A stretch of DNA of 50,341 nt from contig NZ_LSEF01000023.1 of NCBI RefSeq assembly GCF_001641695.1, positions 1-50,341 of the forward strand. The letters run 5' to 3'. Source of the stretch: Bradyrhizobium neotropicale. GTDB taxonomy: Bacteria > Pseudomonadota > Alphaproteobacteria > Rhizobiales > Xanthobacteraceae. The notes beneath the pieces are model-generated. The model saw nothing but the letters and a program-made list of their open reading frames with translations, ran no database searches and had not been told where the DNA came from. This document shows, in pieces, positions 37,507 through 46,577 of this stretch. Numbering within the stretch: position 1 is the stretch's first letter; the number at the start of each line of letters is the position of its first letter. The translations under genes and the position numbers were made by a program.

Positions 37507-38639
37507 GCCTTCACTGGCGTAGCAGCGACTATCTCGCCAGCGAACGCGGCAAGATCGTTCAGCGGCACGAGGGTTGACCCCGACAAATGGGCCTTGTCAA
37601 TCGAGAGATGCCGCCGGGTCTCGTGTAATCCGTATGTCTGGTCGACGTTTTTGATGTGATCTGAAAGCGCAGCAATCGCCGTCCTCGATTGCGCCGTCAC
37701 AGGCTTGCGAAAAGCATTTGCCAGTGTGCGCGGTTGTCGATGGCCAGCCTCAAGCAGCATCATCTCAGCGTAACTATATGGTGCTGTGGAGCCCTTTTTG
37801 GCGCCGGGCGTAACCTTGGCAATGAGGTGAATTAGATGTTCGACGGCTTTGCCGCCAAGTACAGCGTCATCTCCGAGATTCGAGACTAGTAGAGGGATAT
37901 CGACAACGACGTAGCCGTAGAACAGCCCCGCCGTCAGCTCTGTATCAAATAGGCCGGCTGTCCCGGCGTCCCCGGCTTCATGCGTCAGATCGTCGACCAC
38001 CGTGAAATAATCACTCTCGGATGCTTCACTGTGGACGGTAAAAGCGTGGGCAACGTGAATCGCCGCATCTGTGTTAGCTTCGGGGTCGGATGTGACCATG
38101 CGGCCGAAGAGGGCCGCCTCAAGCCCTGCTTCAAGAACACTGCGCTCGCGAAGCGCAGCGAGATTGCCCTTTTGTGTTTTGAATAGTTTCTTTACGGCCT
38201 CTTCGGCCGCTTTCGATTCGTGAGCAGCTTTGCCAATCTCAATTGCTTTGGCGCAAAGGTATCTAATCTCGGGCTCACCGAGGAGTAGGGCTTGGCGTTT
38301 GGACCGCTCACCGGCCTTACTGCCATACAGCTGTTCGGCCATTGCAGTAATTGTTGCGGCGATCACGTCGGCCGTCCCGGCATTGGCCTGCTGCATAGCA
38401 GGAAGAATACGTCGCTCCGGCGTTTCCCTTGAACGAACGGCCATATCAGGTCCGATGCGCCGCAACGCCCATTCATCGTCTACTGTCCTCCAATGCCGCT
38501 TCAGACACTGCGACGACACGCGTGTGCGCATCGCATCGCCGAAGGGCAGCCGTTTGGCCAAGCCGTTATCGTCCCGGTTGAGCAGTGTTGCCGGATAAGA
38601 TGTGAGCCAGTGAATTTGCAGGAACCGGGCCTCGAGCAT
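37503..38639 (-). CDS. cas7e: Cascade backbone subunit Cas7e (CasC, Cse4)
   Basis: This 378-residue protein forms the six-subunit filament along the crRNA in type I-E Cascade. Its N-terminal FLQIHWLTSYPATLLNRDD, RLPFGDAMRTRVSSQCLKRH and the later PYSYAEMMLLEAG are typical of Cas7e. Length and frame are normal. It starts 32 bases after cse2 and its stop overlaps cas5e by 4 bases. Nothing suggests loss of function. Confidence 0.94.
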   Translation of the reverse strand: MLEARFLQIHWLTSYPATLLNRDDNGLAKRLPFGDAMRTRVSSQCLKRHWRTVDDEWALRRIGPDMAVRSRETPERRILPAMQQANAGTADVIAATITAMAEQLYGSKAGERSKRQALLLGEPEIRYLCAKAIEIGKAAHESKAAEEAVKKLFKTQKGNLAALRERSVLEAGLEAALFGRMVTSDPEANTDAAIHVAHAFTVHSEASESDYFTVVDDLTHEAGDAGTAGLFDTELTAGLFYGYVVVDIPLLVSNLGDDAVLGGKAVEHLIHLIAKVTPGAKKGSTAPYSYAEMMLLEAGHRQPRTLANAFRKPVTAQSRTAIAALSDHIKNVDQTYGLHETRRHLSIDKAHLSGSTLVPLNDLAAFAGEIVAATPVKA

Positions 38640-38671
38640 GATAAAGCTTCACCTATCGTCTTCGGAAGTGC

Positions 38672-39337
38672 CTATTCGCCGGCGTGGCTGCTCAGCTCGT
38701 TTGTTGCCTCTCCCTCATTTCTGCGCGGAACTCTTCGAGTGGAGCGCCAAAACTCGCGAGCGATGGCGATCCGCACCGAGTCGGTCTCGTTGACATATTC
38801 AGGAAGGCTCTCCATTAGAAGCAGTCGCCCGAGATCGAGATAAGGAAGCGCCTCGGCATCACGAGCGAGGCGGCGAGCGAGACGCCGAGCAAGATCCCTG
38901 AATGAAGCCCCCCGCGCGGCGAGAAACATTGACAGGCGCAAATCGCTCACGCCCGTATCGGCCATAGCTCTTCCGAGGCCCCAAGGCCTCAGGCCATCCG
39001 GCCGCAGTGCCATGATGGCGGCGACTGCCGCGAAGCGACGAACCATATCCACTTCCGATCCCGGAGCGCTGATCTGCACGCAGCCGCGACCGAGAAATTG
39101 ATGTGGGACACAGCTCGTCAATAGCCGAAAAAAGGCCGAGTTTTCGAGGCGGTCAGGATCAACCCGCTTGAGCGCCGCAAGCTCACCGCGGGCCTCTCGC
39201 TTCACGAGCACGTTAAACTCTTTTCTCAGGGCATGGAGTGGCCCGTCCACCTGATAAGAACGGTCCTCGAATCGAGAACGGCTCGGCGGATCGACATTGT
39301 TGCGAGCAGCTTCTGTCGGCCCGAGCGCATCAATCAT
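38672..39337 (-). CDS. cse2: Cascade small subunit Cse2 (CasB, Cas11)
   Basis: This 221-residue protein corresponds to Cse2, which binds the target strand and non-target DNA as a dimer in Cascade. It is helical and Arg-rich (LARRLARRLARDAEALPYL) with the CVHPQ/QFLGRGCVQIS-type mid region and GLRPWGLGRAM. Its ATG overlaps the end of cse1 by 8 bases. Cse2 varies widely in sequence, so the call relies on position between cse1 and cas7e and on size as well as motif resemblance. Confidence 0.85.
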   Translation of the reverse strand: MIDALGPTEAARNNVDPPSRSRFEDRSYQVDGPLHALRKEFNVLVKREARGELAALKRVDPDRLENSAFFRLLTSCVPHQFLGRGCVQISAPGSEVDMVRRFAAVAAIMALRPDGLRPWGLGRAMADTGVSDLRLSMFLAARGASFRDLARRLARRLARDAEALPYLDLGRLLLMESLPEYVNETDSVRIAIAREFWRSTRRVPRRNEGEATNELSSHAGE

Positions 39338-40880
39338 GCGTCATCTCCATGGAAAAGTGTTTGCGAAAACCGAACTCGATGGCATCCTCCGCAGCGCCTT
39401 CGGCCTGGTAGCGGCGGATGCCCGAGCGCGGCGTTGCACCTTTTGCTGCTTCCAACTGTAGAACGGCAAGCTCCTTGAGCGTGTAAATCCATTGGCGGCG
39501 CGCTGTTCGCTTCGCTGTGCCATCAGGCGCGGCGAGTTCATCGAATAGGGCGTCGAAGAAGTTGCGGTCCACGCCGCCATCAAAAGCAGCAAGAAAAGGC
39601 GCCGCCTTGGTTTCGCATGCCGCGTGCGGGAACTTCAGTTCGTCGGGAGCGCGCTGGAACAAAACATAGAGTGCAGTCAGCAACACTCTCGCCCGGATCG
39701 TTGCGGCATCCTGGATGCGTTCCTTGACCAAGCTGGCAAGCGCATGCGCGCGCGTCCCGAGAAATGGCAGAGCAGACGTCGGCACAACAATGCGACGTTC
39801 GTGAAAGCCGTCCGTACCGCCTTGTTCACGGGCAGTTGCCGTGAGAACAAGGCTGTGGTCCAGTGTGCCGTCTGCCTGCCGCCATTGCTGGAGGAGGGCA
39901 GCTTTGTACTGCTGAGGGTCAAGCAGATCGGCGACACGCTTGTAGTGGAATCCGCCGCCATCAACCGTGAGCACCTTCGCGATAGTTTCCCGCTGGTCGA
40001 CTGGCGTCCACGGGTCGCCCGTTACGCCATTCGTGTTCTTAGGAAAGGCAATCCGCGCCGCTTGGCTGCGCCCGCGAAGTGCAACAATGCGGGCGTTCTC
40101 TCGGATCAGCCTCACTCGCCGGCACACTTCGACATAGAACGGATCTAACTGCTTCGGGGCAATCGCCGAGACGCCATCCCACGGTTCTAGCCACACGAGA
40201 CCGATTCCGTTTACCGCCGCGAACCCCGAATTCTCGTCGAGAACCTCACGACGCGCCTGTAAGAGGCGATTGATGTCGCGTCGGACCCGCGCGCCCAAGC
40301 GGTTACTCGGCGCAAGACCTACAAATGGTCGCGAGGCGTAGCCGCCATTCATGCGGCTGATGCCGTAGTTTCCAGCGCCAAGGTATCCTTGCGTAGTCTG
40401 CAACGTCAGCAGTGCGTAAAACCAATGTTCGGGCGTGGCGATCGCCATGCGCTGTGCTTTAACGTCGTGATTTTTTGAAGTGACGAGTATGTCGAGCGAA
40501 TCGGGCGTTTGTTCGCGCTCTCTTAGGGGCGCGACCGTTCCTTCTGGAATTGGCGGTTGAAGGAACCCAGGCTTGGAGAGATCCTCGACAATGAGGCTCC
40601 AAGGCTCATCGTGGGTGAACTTGTAAGTGAGGGCGCGCAACAAATGCGTCCAAACCGAGGCGTCGAGAGAGGGATCAGTAGTCGTCCCTTCCAGGAGCGC
40701 GAGTGCACCGACCTGCACGAGGAACGCATGTAACGCCTGCCGCTGATGAGGTCGAACAGCGGGCATGTCCTCGACATCGTCCCTCATTAACGCGGAGTAG
40801 AGCGCCGGGAGCGAGAGAGTCGCTTGCCCCGTGCAGATTGTCGTCGTGAAAATCGGTTCTTCGATGCAGTTCAGGGACAT
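39330..40880 (-). CDS. cse1: Cascade large subunit Cse1 (CasA, Cas8e)
   Basis: This 516-residue protein recognises the PAM and recruits Cas3 in type I-E systems. The family N-terminus is seen in SLNCIEEPIFTTT and the following SLPALYSALMRDDVEDMPA; GYLGAGNYGISRMNGGYASRP and ALPFLGTRAHALASLVKER also fit. The start is ATG 40880; the longer frame to 40916 is rejected because the family begins here, although no strong ribosome binding site is present. It is the first gene of the five-gene Cascade run. No cas3 lies upstream within 1.7 kb, so the usual partner is missing locally. Confidence 0.9.
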   Translation of the reverse strand: MSLNCIEEPIFTTTICTGQATLSLPALYSALMRDDVEDMPAVRPHQRQALHAFLVQVGALALLEGTTTDPSLDASVWTHLLRALTYKFTHDEPWSLIVEDLSKPGFLQPPIPEGTVAPLREREQTPDSLDILVTSKNHDVKAQRMAIATPEHWFYALLTLQTTQGYLGAGNYGISRMNGGYASRPFVGLAPSNRLGARVRRDINRLLQARREVLDENSGFAAVNGIGLVWLEPWDGVSAIAPKQLDPFYVEVCRRVRLIRENARIVALRGRSQAARIAFPKNTNGVTGDPWTPVDQRETIAKVLTVDGGGFHYKRVADLLDPQQYKAALLQQWRQADGTLDHSLVLTATAREQGGTDGFHERRIVVPTSALPFLGTRAHALASLVKERIQDAATIRARVLLTALYVLFQRAPDELKFPHAACETKAAPFLAAFDGGVDRNFFDALFDELAAPDGTAKRTARRQWIYTLKELAVLQLEAAKGATPRSGIRRYQAEGAAEDAIEFGFRKHFSMEMTHD

Positions 40881-42579
40881 GAAGCGAAAGATCAAGAGCA
40901 CTGCGGGGAGTGGCACGACGTTGCTGTACTACTGACATGCCCCATTTCTTGCTGATCGTGTCCAGTCCGTCTCGGTGCATTCTAGAATCTGACATTACGT
41001 ACGAGTCAATCCCTTGGACGGCCCCGCATACGAAGAATGCCGGCTTATCGAGGAGCACTCAGCCATAGACGGTAATCGATCTTGGCCAGAAACACCTTTT
41101 CAGATGTGCGCCGAGCACCAACCGAAGTGCGAGGTCATTGCGACCACGTTCTTCGGCGGTCCACGCAAGTCACTTTGCGCTAGCCGGACGGGAGGCTCGA
41201 CGAAGCCCTGCCGCTCTCGCCGGAGATCGCCGTAAGCTAGCGCCAATCTTCGGCATCAACGCGCTGGTTCGGGACAGAGCTGATCGAGCGCTGTCTCGCG
41301 CTCTCGAAAGCGCGAAAGTCTGCAGAAACGCGTACCCGACTTCATCCAAAGTGCAGATATCTACCATCACAACAATCGATTTTACCTCTCTCGAGGGACG
41401 AGGCATAGCAAGACGCCGGCTTGAAGAAACATGGCCAACTCAGGAGGGTGGTCGATCGGTGTCCTGAGTATCTTGTGGCCATGTTCTTCGGCGGTCTGCA
41501 AGTACGTCGCGGTGGCTCGAGGCGAGGAGCTTCGCGGCGTACTTTAGTTGGCCGCCAGCGACAAAGTTTCCGTGGGTCGAGCTTTCGGTCGAATTGCTTC
41601 GATTATGTTCGGCGCCATTTCGTTCGGAATAGGTGTCGGCCCTCACGGCCTCAAGTTAACGGCGAATGCCCTCGCCGTAGTCTGATCGTCGGCAGTCCTC
41701 CCTCAGCCGACGAAAGCCGGTGCGACGTGTAGCAGCGTCGCTCCTCCCTAGACTGACTTCTGCCCGGCCGCCGCAAGGAGGCCGGGCTTTTTTTTGTGTA
41801 GAGTACGAGCCCTAGCTTGAAAGTCCTCTATCCCGCGTGATGAGGAAAGATGAGCAGCGCATGCATCAGGGCTGTCAAAACGGACAAGCGCGACACGCAC
41901 TACACCTCGGCAACATAGCGAGCGCGGCAACCATCACTGCCAAATGTAGGATTTGCGACCGTTGTCGGATCCGCGACACGCCAGCTTTGATAAAGCGCGT
42001 TGGGAATCAAGCTCCCCTAGTTTGGCACGAGTTTTGAAAAACAAAAAAACGGAGTCCTCGTCTGTACAGATCCTAAAGGTAGCCCCGGGTGGCCGCTCAC
42101 CACATTGTCGCAGTTCAGTTCACCGCAAACCGCGGTGTGCCTTTCGTATCGTTGGCAGCGTGCCACCCAATTCGTGGTCGCGCACGATCTTGCGAGCCTG
42201 ATCGGCCCCTCGGCGATCGGTCCGCGTCAAAACCGTTGCGCGATGCTGGCGATCGAGCATTTCCGGCATCCCGGCCGCATGCCGTCTCCCCGCTGTGGGC
42301 TCGAGGATTTCGCGAGACTGAAGGCCGCGCGGGCAGCGGCAGCCCGGATGCACTGATCAAGCGACCAATTGCCTTCATCGGTGGACCATTGGTCGTAGAT
42401 ACACGCTCAATTCCAGATATAGGCCGCAGACCCGAGGTCGCTCGCCGAGGGCAATCGCGCGAGGCCGCGCGCGAGGCTGCATCCCCGACTCTCGCGAATT
42501 CAGTGTGGGAAAGAGAGCCCTTCTCTCGACAAAACAGGCGTCGCTGGTCCGCCGATGCAACCAGGGAAGCATCATTACC
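40881..42579. other. Gene-poor stretch upstream of cse1 and the MATE gene
   Basis: About 1.7 kb with no supported gene. There is no HD domain, helicase motif or other cas3 remnant in any frame that I can see. Two short stretches near 41138-41170 and 41475-41505 share a TTCTTCGGCGGTC core, a weak direct repeat. An intrinsic terminator lies at 41762-41795. The promoter of the MATE gene should lie just before 42580. Confidence 0.5.
41762..41795 (+). terminator. Intrinsic terminator (plus strand)
   Basis: A stem GCCCGGCC / GGCCGGGC with a 10-base loop is followed by eight or nine Ts, the classic rho-independent layout, on the plus strand. No gene was recognised immediately before it, so the transcript it ends is unknown. 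Confidence 0.8.
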
Positions 42580-44043
42580 ATGCACGAGATAGTCCACAAA
42601 AAGCCGCTATCGGCTTCGCAGCCTCGCCATGGCCTCGCTGTCGAGCTCGGTCAAACCGCCAAGCTCGCCTGGCCGATGGCGCTGACCCAGCTTGCACAGG
42701 TCGCGATGATGGCGACCGATCTTGCCTTTATCGGGCGCATCGGGCCTGAGGCGCTCGCCGCGGCCGCGCTGGGTGTCACGCTCTACATCATCAGTTGCAC
42801 CTTCGGCGCGGGCTTGCTGGCGCCCATCGGGCCCTTGACCGCACAGGCGATTGGCGCGGCCAACTTCGCTGTCGTACCGCGCGCGCTGCGCATGGGCCTG
42901 TGGCTGGCATTGTTTCTATCGGTCCCGATCATCGCGATTGCCGTGCGGGGAGAGCAAATTCTGCTCGCTCTTGGTCAGGGGCCAGACGCGGCGCGGCTCG
43001 CCCAACAGTACCTGCTCGGACTTGCCTGGGGCGTGGTGCCGGCGCTCTGGCTTCACGCCATCCGCAACTTCATGGCCGCGGCGGGCAGACCGGAACCGAT
43101 CCTGTGGATTACGCTTGCGGCTATCCCCGTCAACGCCGTGCTCGTGTATCTCTTGGTCTTCGGCAAATTCGGCTTGCCGCGGCTGGAGCTGTTTGGGGTC
43201 GGGCTTGGGAGCACGCTCGTGAATTGCGGGACGTTCCTGGCCGCCGTGTGTGTTGCGACAATGTGCCGCCCTTTCCGGGACTATCGGGTGCTCGCGCATG
43301 TGTGGCGCTTCGACCGGCTGTTCATGCGGCAGATGATCGTGATTGGCACCCCGATCTCGATCGCTCTCGTCATGCAATATGGGGTATTCGCGGCCGGCGC
43401 ACTTCTGGCGGGCCGGATCGGGACCAGCGCGCTTGCTGCTCATCAGATCGCGATGCAAGTCGCAACAATACTGTACACGGTGCCGCTCGGCATCAGCATG
43501 GCGGCCGCCGTGCGGGTTGGTCATGCTGTTGGTCGCAAAGACGGTCCCAGCATCAAACGCGCAGGACTGGCCGCGATCGTGCTCGGCTTCTTGATCGCTG
43601 CACTGCTGACCATCGGGGTCGTCGCTGCTCGTTTTCAGATCGCAGAGCTGTTTCTGGACAAATCGGCCGCAGATGCCGACGCGACGATCGGACTGGCTAC
43701 GACGCTTCTTCTGGTGACCGCAGGGTTTTTTGCGGCCGATGCGACGCAAATCATTGCGGCGGGTGGACTGCGCGGATTGAAGGACACGCGGATGCCACTT
43801 CTGTTCGCAGTCCTCGCTTACTGGCTGATCGGGTTCTCGTTTAGCTATGCATTTGGATTGATGATGGGCCTTGGTGCGATCGGCATCTGGATCGGCTTAT
43901 CGGTTGGCTCAGCCACCTACGCGGGGCTGCTTGTCATACGTTTTCAGCTCTTGGCAACGAGGTTTTCCGTTCTTGCGCCGCCTCCGGATCGAGTGAATCA
44001 CCGCTATTCGACAGGCACCAATTCCCAAACGCGAGCGACCTGA
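42580..44043 (+). CDS. MATE-family multidrug/metabolite exporter
   Basis: This 487-residue protein has the twelve-helix plan of MATE exporters (NorM type), which push cationic drugs or small metabolites out using a sodium or proton gradient. The N-terminal half starts AKLAWPMALTQLAQVAMMATD with the family's conserved acidic residue, and the second half repeats the fold (VIGTPISIALVMQYGVFAAG). The loop GRPEPILWITLAAIPVNAVL is characteristic. ATG 42580 is preceded by AGGGAA; an earlier ATG at 42505 gives an unnatural N-terminus. It is convergent with nodD, so it has its own promoter. No nod box was found before it. Confidence 0.93.
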   Translation: MHEIVHKKPLSASQPRHGLAVELGQTAKLAWPMALTQLAQVAMMATDLAFIGRIGPEALAAAALGVTLYIISCTFGAGLLAPIGPLTAQAIGAANFAVVPRALRMGLWLALFLSVPIIAIAVRGEQILLALGQGPDAARLAQQYLLGLAWGVVPALWLHAIRNFMAAAGRPEPILWITLAAIPVNAVLVYLLVFGKFGLPRLELFGVGLGSTLVNCGTFLAAVCVATMCRPFRDYRVLAHVWRFDRLFMRQMIVIGTPISIALVMQYGVFAAGALLAGRIGTSALAAHQIAMQVATILYTVPLGISMAAAVRVGHAVGRKDGPSIKRAGLAAIVLGFLIAALLTIGVVAARFQIAELFLDKSAADADATIGLATTLLLVTAGFFAADATQIIAAGGLRGLKDTRMPLLFAVLAYWLIGFSFSYAFGLMMGLGAIGIWIGLSVGSATYAGLLVIRFQLLATRFSVLAPPPDRVNHRYSTGTNSQTRAT

Positions 44044-44157
44044 ATGTTTAGCCTCCATTTGTATTGGAGCGCGCCGTCTTTTCGTTAGAGAGAGCTGCGG
44101 TCAGGTGGTCTTGTGCCGTAACTGAGCCTCATCGCCACGCCCAGATACAGGCCGCGG

Positions 44158-45108
44158 CTAGGATTTACGAGCGTGAGAGACATCTCGTGGTTTCGCATGG
44201 CGCCCCATGCGCGCTGCTTCCTGTAACATGACCTTCCGCATCCAGATGCTTGCCGGATCGTTGTTATGCAAAGCAGGCCATTGAACCGCCTCGGTAAAGG
44301 CCGGCAGCGGCAGCGGAAGATCGACGATCCGCAGCCGCATCGTGGTCGCGAAGTGCCTTGCCAGCCGTGATTGCATTGTCGCGATGCGCTCGGTGCCGAG
44401 TAACAGCGGCGGGATCAAGCTGAAGCTCGGCACGGTCACCTCGATCTGCCTTTTGTGACCGTGCTCAAGCAGGAGCCATTCCTCGATCGAAGGCTTGTGT
44501 GTGCGCCCGAACTTGGCCGCAACGTGCCCCATCGACATGTATCGCTCGAAGGTAAGCTTCCGCGACAGCTGCTTGTTCGTATGACAGCCCACGCACACCA
44601 GCGTCTCCTCGAAGAGCTTCGCTCTAGGGTGGTCGTTTGACATATATATTTCCGGAAAGATCAGGAAATCGACCTCGCCGCGCCGAAGCGGCTCGTCCGG
44701 CTGGTCGTCAAACTGAATGAGCTCGAACGAGATGCCGGGTGCCTCGCGCGCGACACGCGCGAGGACCGGTCTGATGAATAGCATGACCATGAAATCCGAC
44801 AGGACGATCCGAAAGCGGCGGTCCGATTTGGCCGGGTCGAACGTGTCACGTGAGGCAATTGAGAGGCGGATGTGCAGCAATGCTTCGCGCGTGGGGACGG
44901 CCAGCGCTTCGGCCAGCGGGGTCGGAATGAGCTCACGCCCCCTCATCGTGAACAGATCGTCGCGGAAATAGGCACGCAATCTGGCGACGGCCGCGCTCAT
45001 GGCGGGCTGGCTCAGATGGATGCCGCGTGCCGCCGCAGTGAGGCTGCGCTCGGTCATCAGCGCATCGAGCGCGACGAGGAGGTTCAGATCGAGACCTTTG
45101 AAGCGCAT
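44158..45108 (-). CDS. nodD: NodD-type LysR regulator of nodulation genes
   Basis: This 316-residue protein is a Nod[21 protein letters not shown], then HTH region [64 protein letters not shown] and [19 protein letters not shown], the last two being diagnostic of NodD within the LysR family. NodD binds nod boxes and activates nod genes when plant flavonoids are present; some copies instead repress. Which role this copy plays cannot be read from the sequence. No common nod genes (nodABC) are next to it. It is convergent with the MATE gene and has a nod-box-like sequence directly upstream. Confidence 0.95.
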   Translation of the reverse strand: MRFKGLDLNLLVALDALMTERSLTAAARGIHLSQPAMSAAVARLRAYFRDDLFTMRGRELIPTPLAEALAVPTREALLHIRLSIASRDTFDPAKSDRRFRIVLSDFMVMLFIRPVLARVAREAPGISFELIQFDDQPDEPLRRGEVDFLIFPEIYMSNDHPRAKLFEETLVCVGCHTNKQLSRKLTFERYMSMGHVAAKFGRTHKPSIEEWLLLEHGHKRQIEVTVPSFSLIPPLLLGTERIATMQSRLARHFATTMRLRIVDLPLPLPAFTEAVQWPALHNNDPASIWMRKVMLQEAARMGRHAKPRDVSHARKS

Positions 45109-45112
45109 GCCG

Positions 45113-45162
45113 TATCCACACCGTGAATACTATCGAGAAAATTAAATCCGTTTTACCAATAT
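45113..45162 (+). promoter_or_regulatory. Nod-box-like sequence upstream of nodD
   Basis: The stretch begins TATCCAC, has ATC-N9-AAT at 45115-45129, and ends AAATCCGTTTTACCAAT at 45144-45160, close to the nod box end AATCRATTTTACCAATC. Overall spacing between the two halves is within a base or two of the consensus, but the central ATC and AAACAATC parts are poorly kept, so it may be weak or decayed. It points to the right, away from nodD, and starts only 4 bases before the nodD ATG, which is unusually close. Confidence 0.55.
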
Positions 45163-45272
45163 TCTGTCGATCTGGTCGAGCAGCTTCCAAGAGTGGGGCC
45201 CGCTGCAACTGGCAGGCGGCGGGCGATTGGCCGTGGCACTGCTTCAATGGGCGTCTCAAAGCGGAGGTCGAC

Positions 45273-45452
45273 CTCTGGCCATCGCACATCAAGGCCTCAA
45301 CCCGCGCCGTCGATCAGTCTGGCGATCTGGTGGTTTCGCTGCCGAAAAGCGCCGGTAAGACATGTATTGCCAAGCTATGCATCTGAGCTTGCCTCGCCGA
45401 CGGCAAGCGGGTGGTTTTCGTCACTCCGCATGCTGGAAACGTCTATTCGTAA
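45273..45452 (+). pseudogene. Relic of a DEAD/DEAH-box helicase
   Basis: One frame reads LWPSHIKASTRAVDQ, then LVVSLPKSAGKTCIAKLCI (helicase motif I with GKT), a TGA, then ACLADGKRVVFVTPHAGNVYS (motif Ia-like) and another stop. The order and spacing match the start of an SF2 helicase of the kind found in defence and transposition systems. The rest is missing, so only about 60 codons of a much longer gene survive. It lies directly downstream of the nod-box-like sequence. Confidence 0.6.
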
Positions 45453-45768
45453 ATTGCGAAACGTCGACTTTCAGGAAGGGGCGATCAGGTTCCTTGACGC
45501 GTGGAGCCGGTCATGACTTCTCCGGGAGGCGCCTAGGGGGAGGCAAAATCTCGAACGCTAAGCTATTGATAAAATTTGTTATTGCTGTTGCCTGGCGCCG
45601 GTTTTCCTGATCGACACAACGGCATGGCAAATTCACTGACGGGTATGTCCTGTGCTCGTTGTGGTAGTGTCAATCAACCGATGTACATTATTGGGCTGTT
45701 TCCTCAACGTAGCTCCTTATCGAATTTCGATGGTGGGGGAACATTGACAAATACAAGGAATTCCTTAT
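45453..45768. other. Intergenic stretch upstream of the toxin-antitoxin genes
   Basis: About 315 bases with no supported gene. The AT-richer part near 45700-45765 probably holds the promoter of the downstream three-gene unit. Confidence 0.45.
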
Positions 45769-46134
45769 ATGCTTGTTTCGTTCGAGGATCCCCAATTGGG
45801 AGATGCGGCTGATGAATTGGAACAGCTTGGGCACAATTTTGCTTGCGAGGTCCTGCTCTACTTGCAGAAAGTCCACTGCGGATCGGTGGATAGCAGGGAT
45901 CTCTCGCCCTTTTATACGTACAGAGGTGTTGAGATGTTCCAGGCTTTGTCAGCGAACAAGTTTGTCATTTTCGCTGTTGAATTCGACGATATTGACGACG
46001 TCACCGTGACGCTGATGCTCGCGGGTGAGCATGGTGTGCCCATGTCTGCCGGCGGGTCTTCCTGGAATGGTAACGACTATAGTGTCTTGAAAACCGGAAT
46101 TTTGAATGCGCGAGCTTCAGTCTGGTTTGTATGA
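45769..46134 (+). CDS. Putative RelE/HigB-like toxin
   Basis: A 121-residue protein starting MLVSFEDPQLG with AAGGAA about 7 bases upstream. A helical N-terminus is followed by a beta-rich half (RGVEMFQALSANKFVIFAVEF, then VTVTLMLAGEHG). This layout is like RelE/HigB/Gp49 toxins, which cut mRNA on the ribosome, but no clear catalytic residues could be assigned. The main support is position: it is followed 15 bases later by an XRE antitoxin-like gene, the usual HigB-HigA order. Confidence 0.55.
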   Translation: MLVSFEDPQLGDAADELEQLGHNFACEVLLYLQKVHCGSVDSRDLSPFYTYRGVEMFQALSANKFVIFAVEFDDIDDVTVTLMLAGEHGVPMSAGGSSWNGNDYSVLKTGILNARASVWFV

Positions 46135-46149
46135 AGAGCGGAGGTTGCA

Positions 46150-46548
46150 ATGGTCAAACTCAAAGTCGAAAAAAGTCAGGAACGTAGACCGCGCGCCGTC
46201 GCTGAGGTTAGCAGCAAGACAGGGGGGCGTTCGCTTGCCGATCTTGTCGAAAGGATTGAACGTGCTGATGCAAACCTTGGAGCTGAAAAGAAGCTGTCGA
46301 GTGCGGCAATGCGTGCCGGCGAATTCGTTCGCGCGATGCGTAAGGATGCTGGACTTTCACAATCCCAATTGGCGGACAAGTTGTGCGTAAGCCAGGCCCG
46401 AATTAGTGAAATTGAATCGGGAGTTGGAATCCAAGGACCAACTTGGGATTTGATGGAGCGAATTTCAGTCGCATGCGGGAAAACGCTCGGTGTTGCAGCG
46501 TCGAGTGACGATCTGGAACTCGCGGCTCACATGCCTATGGCTGTGTAG
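46150..46548 (+). CDS. XRE-family antitoxin-like DNA-binding protein
   Basis: This 132-residue protein has a helix-turn-helix at about residues 60-112 (RAGEFVRAMRKDAGLSQSQL, then LCVSQARISEIESGVG) after a basic N-terminal arm (LKVEKSQERRPRAV). GGAGG precedes the ATG. With the small gene before it, the arrangement is that of a HigBA-type toxin-antitoxin pair, in which the second protein binds the toxin and represses the operon. The long N-terminal arm is unusual and could be the toxin-binding part. Confidence 0.75.
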   Translation: MVKLKVEKSQERRPRAVAEVSSKTGGRSLADLVERIERADANLGAEKKLSSAAMRAGEFVRAMRKDAGLSQSQLADKLCVSQARISEIESGVGIQGPTWDLMERISVACGKTLGVAASSDDLELAAHMPMAV

Positions 46549-46577
46549 GCCTGATTCGCAGGTGAGGCCTAAAACAG

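Noticed and set aside
41138..41505. Weak direct repeat sharing TTCTTCGGCGGTC.
   Set aside because: The shared core is too short and there is no further periodicity, so it is not treated as an array or element.
40881..42500. Looked for remnants of cas3 upstream of cse1.
   Set aside because: No HD motif, helicase motif I (GxGKT) or DEAD-like box in any frame; the open frames there look random.
42060..42579. Possible nod box before the MATE exporter.
   Set aside because: No stretch resembles TTTTACCAAT or the ATC-N9-GAT pattern; the gene probably has an ordinary promoter.
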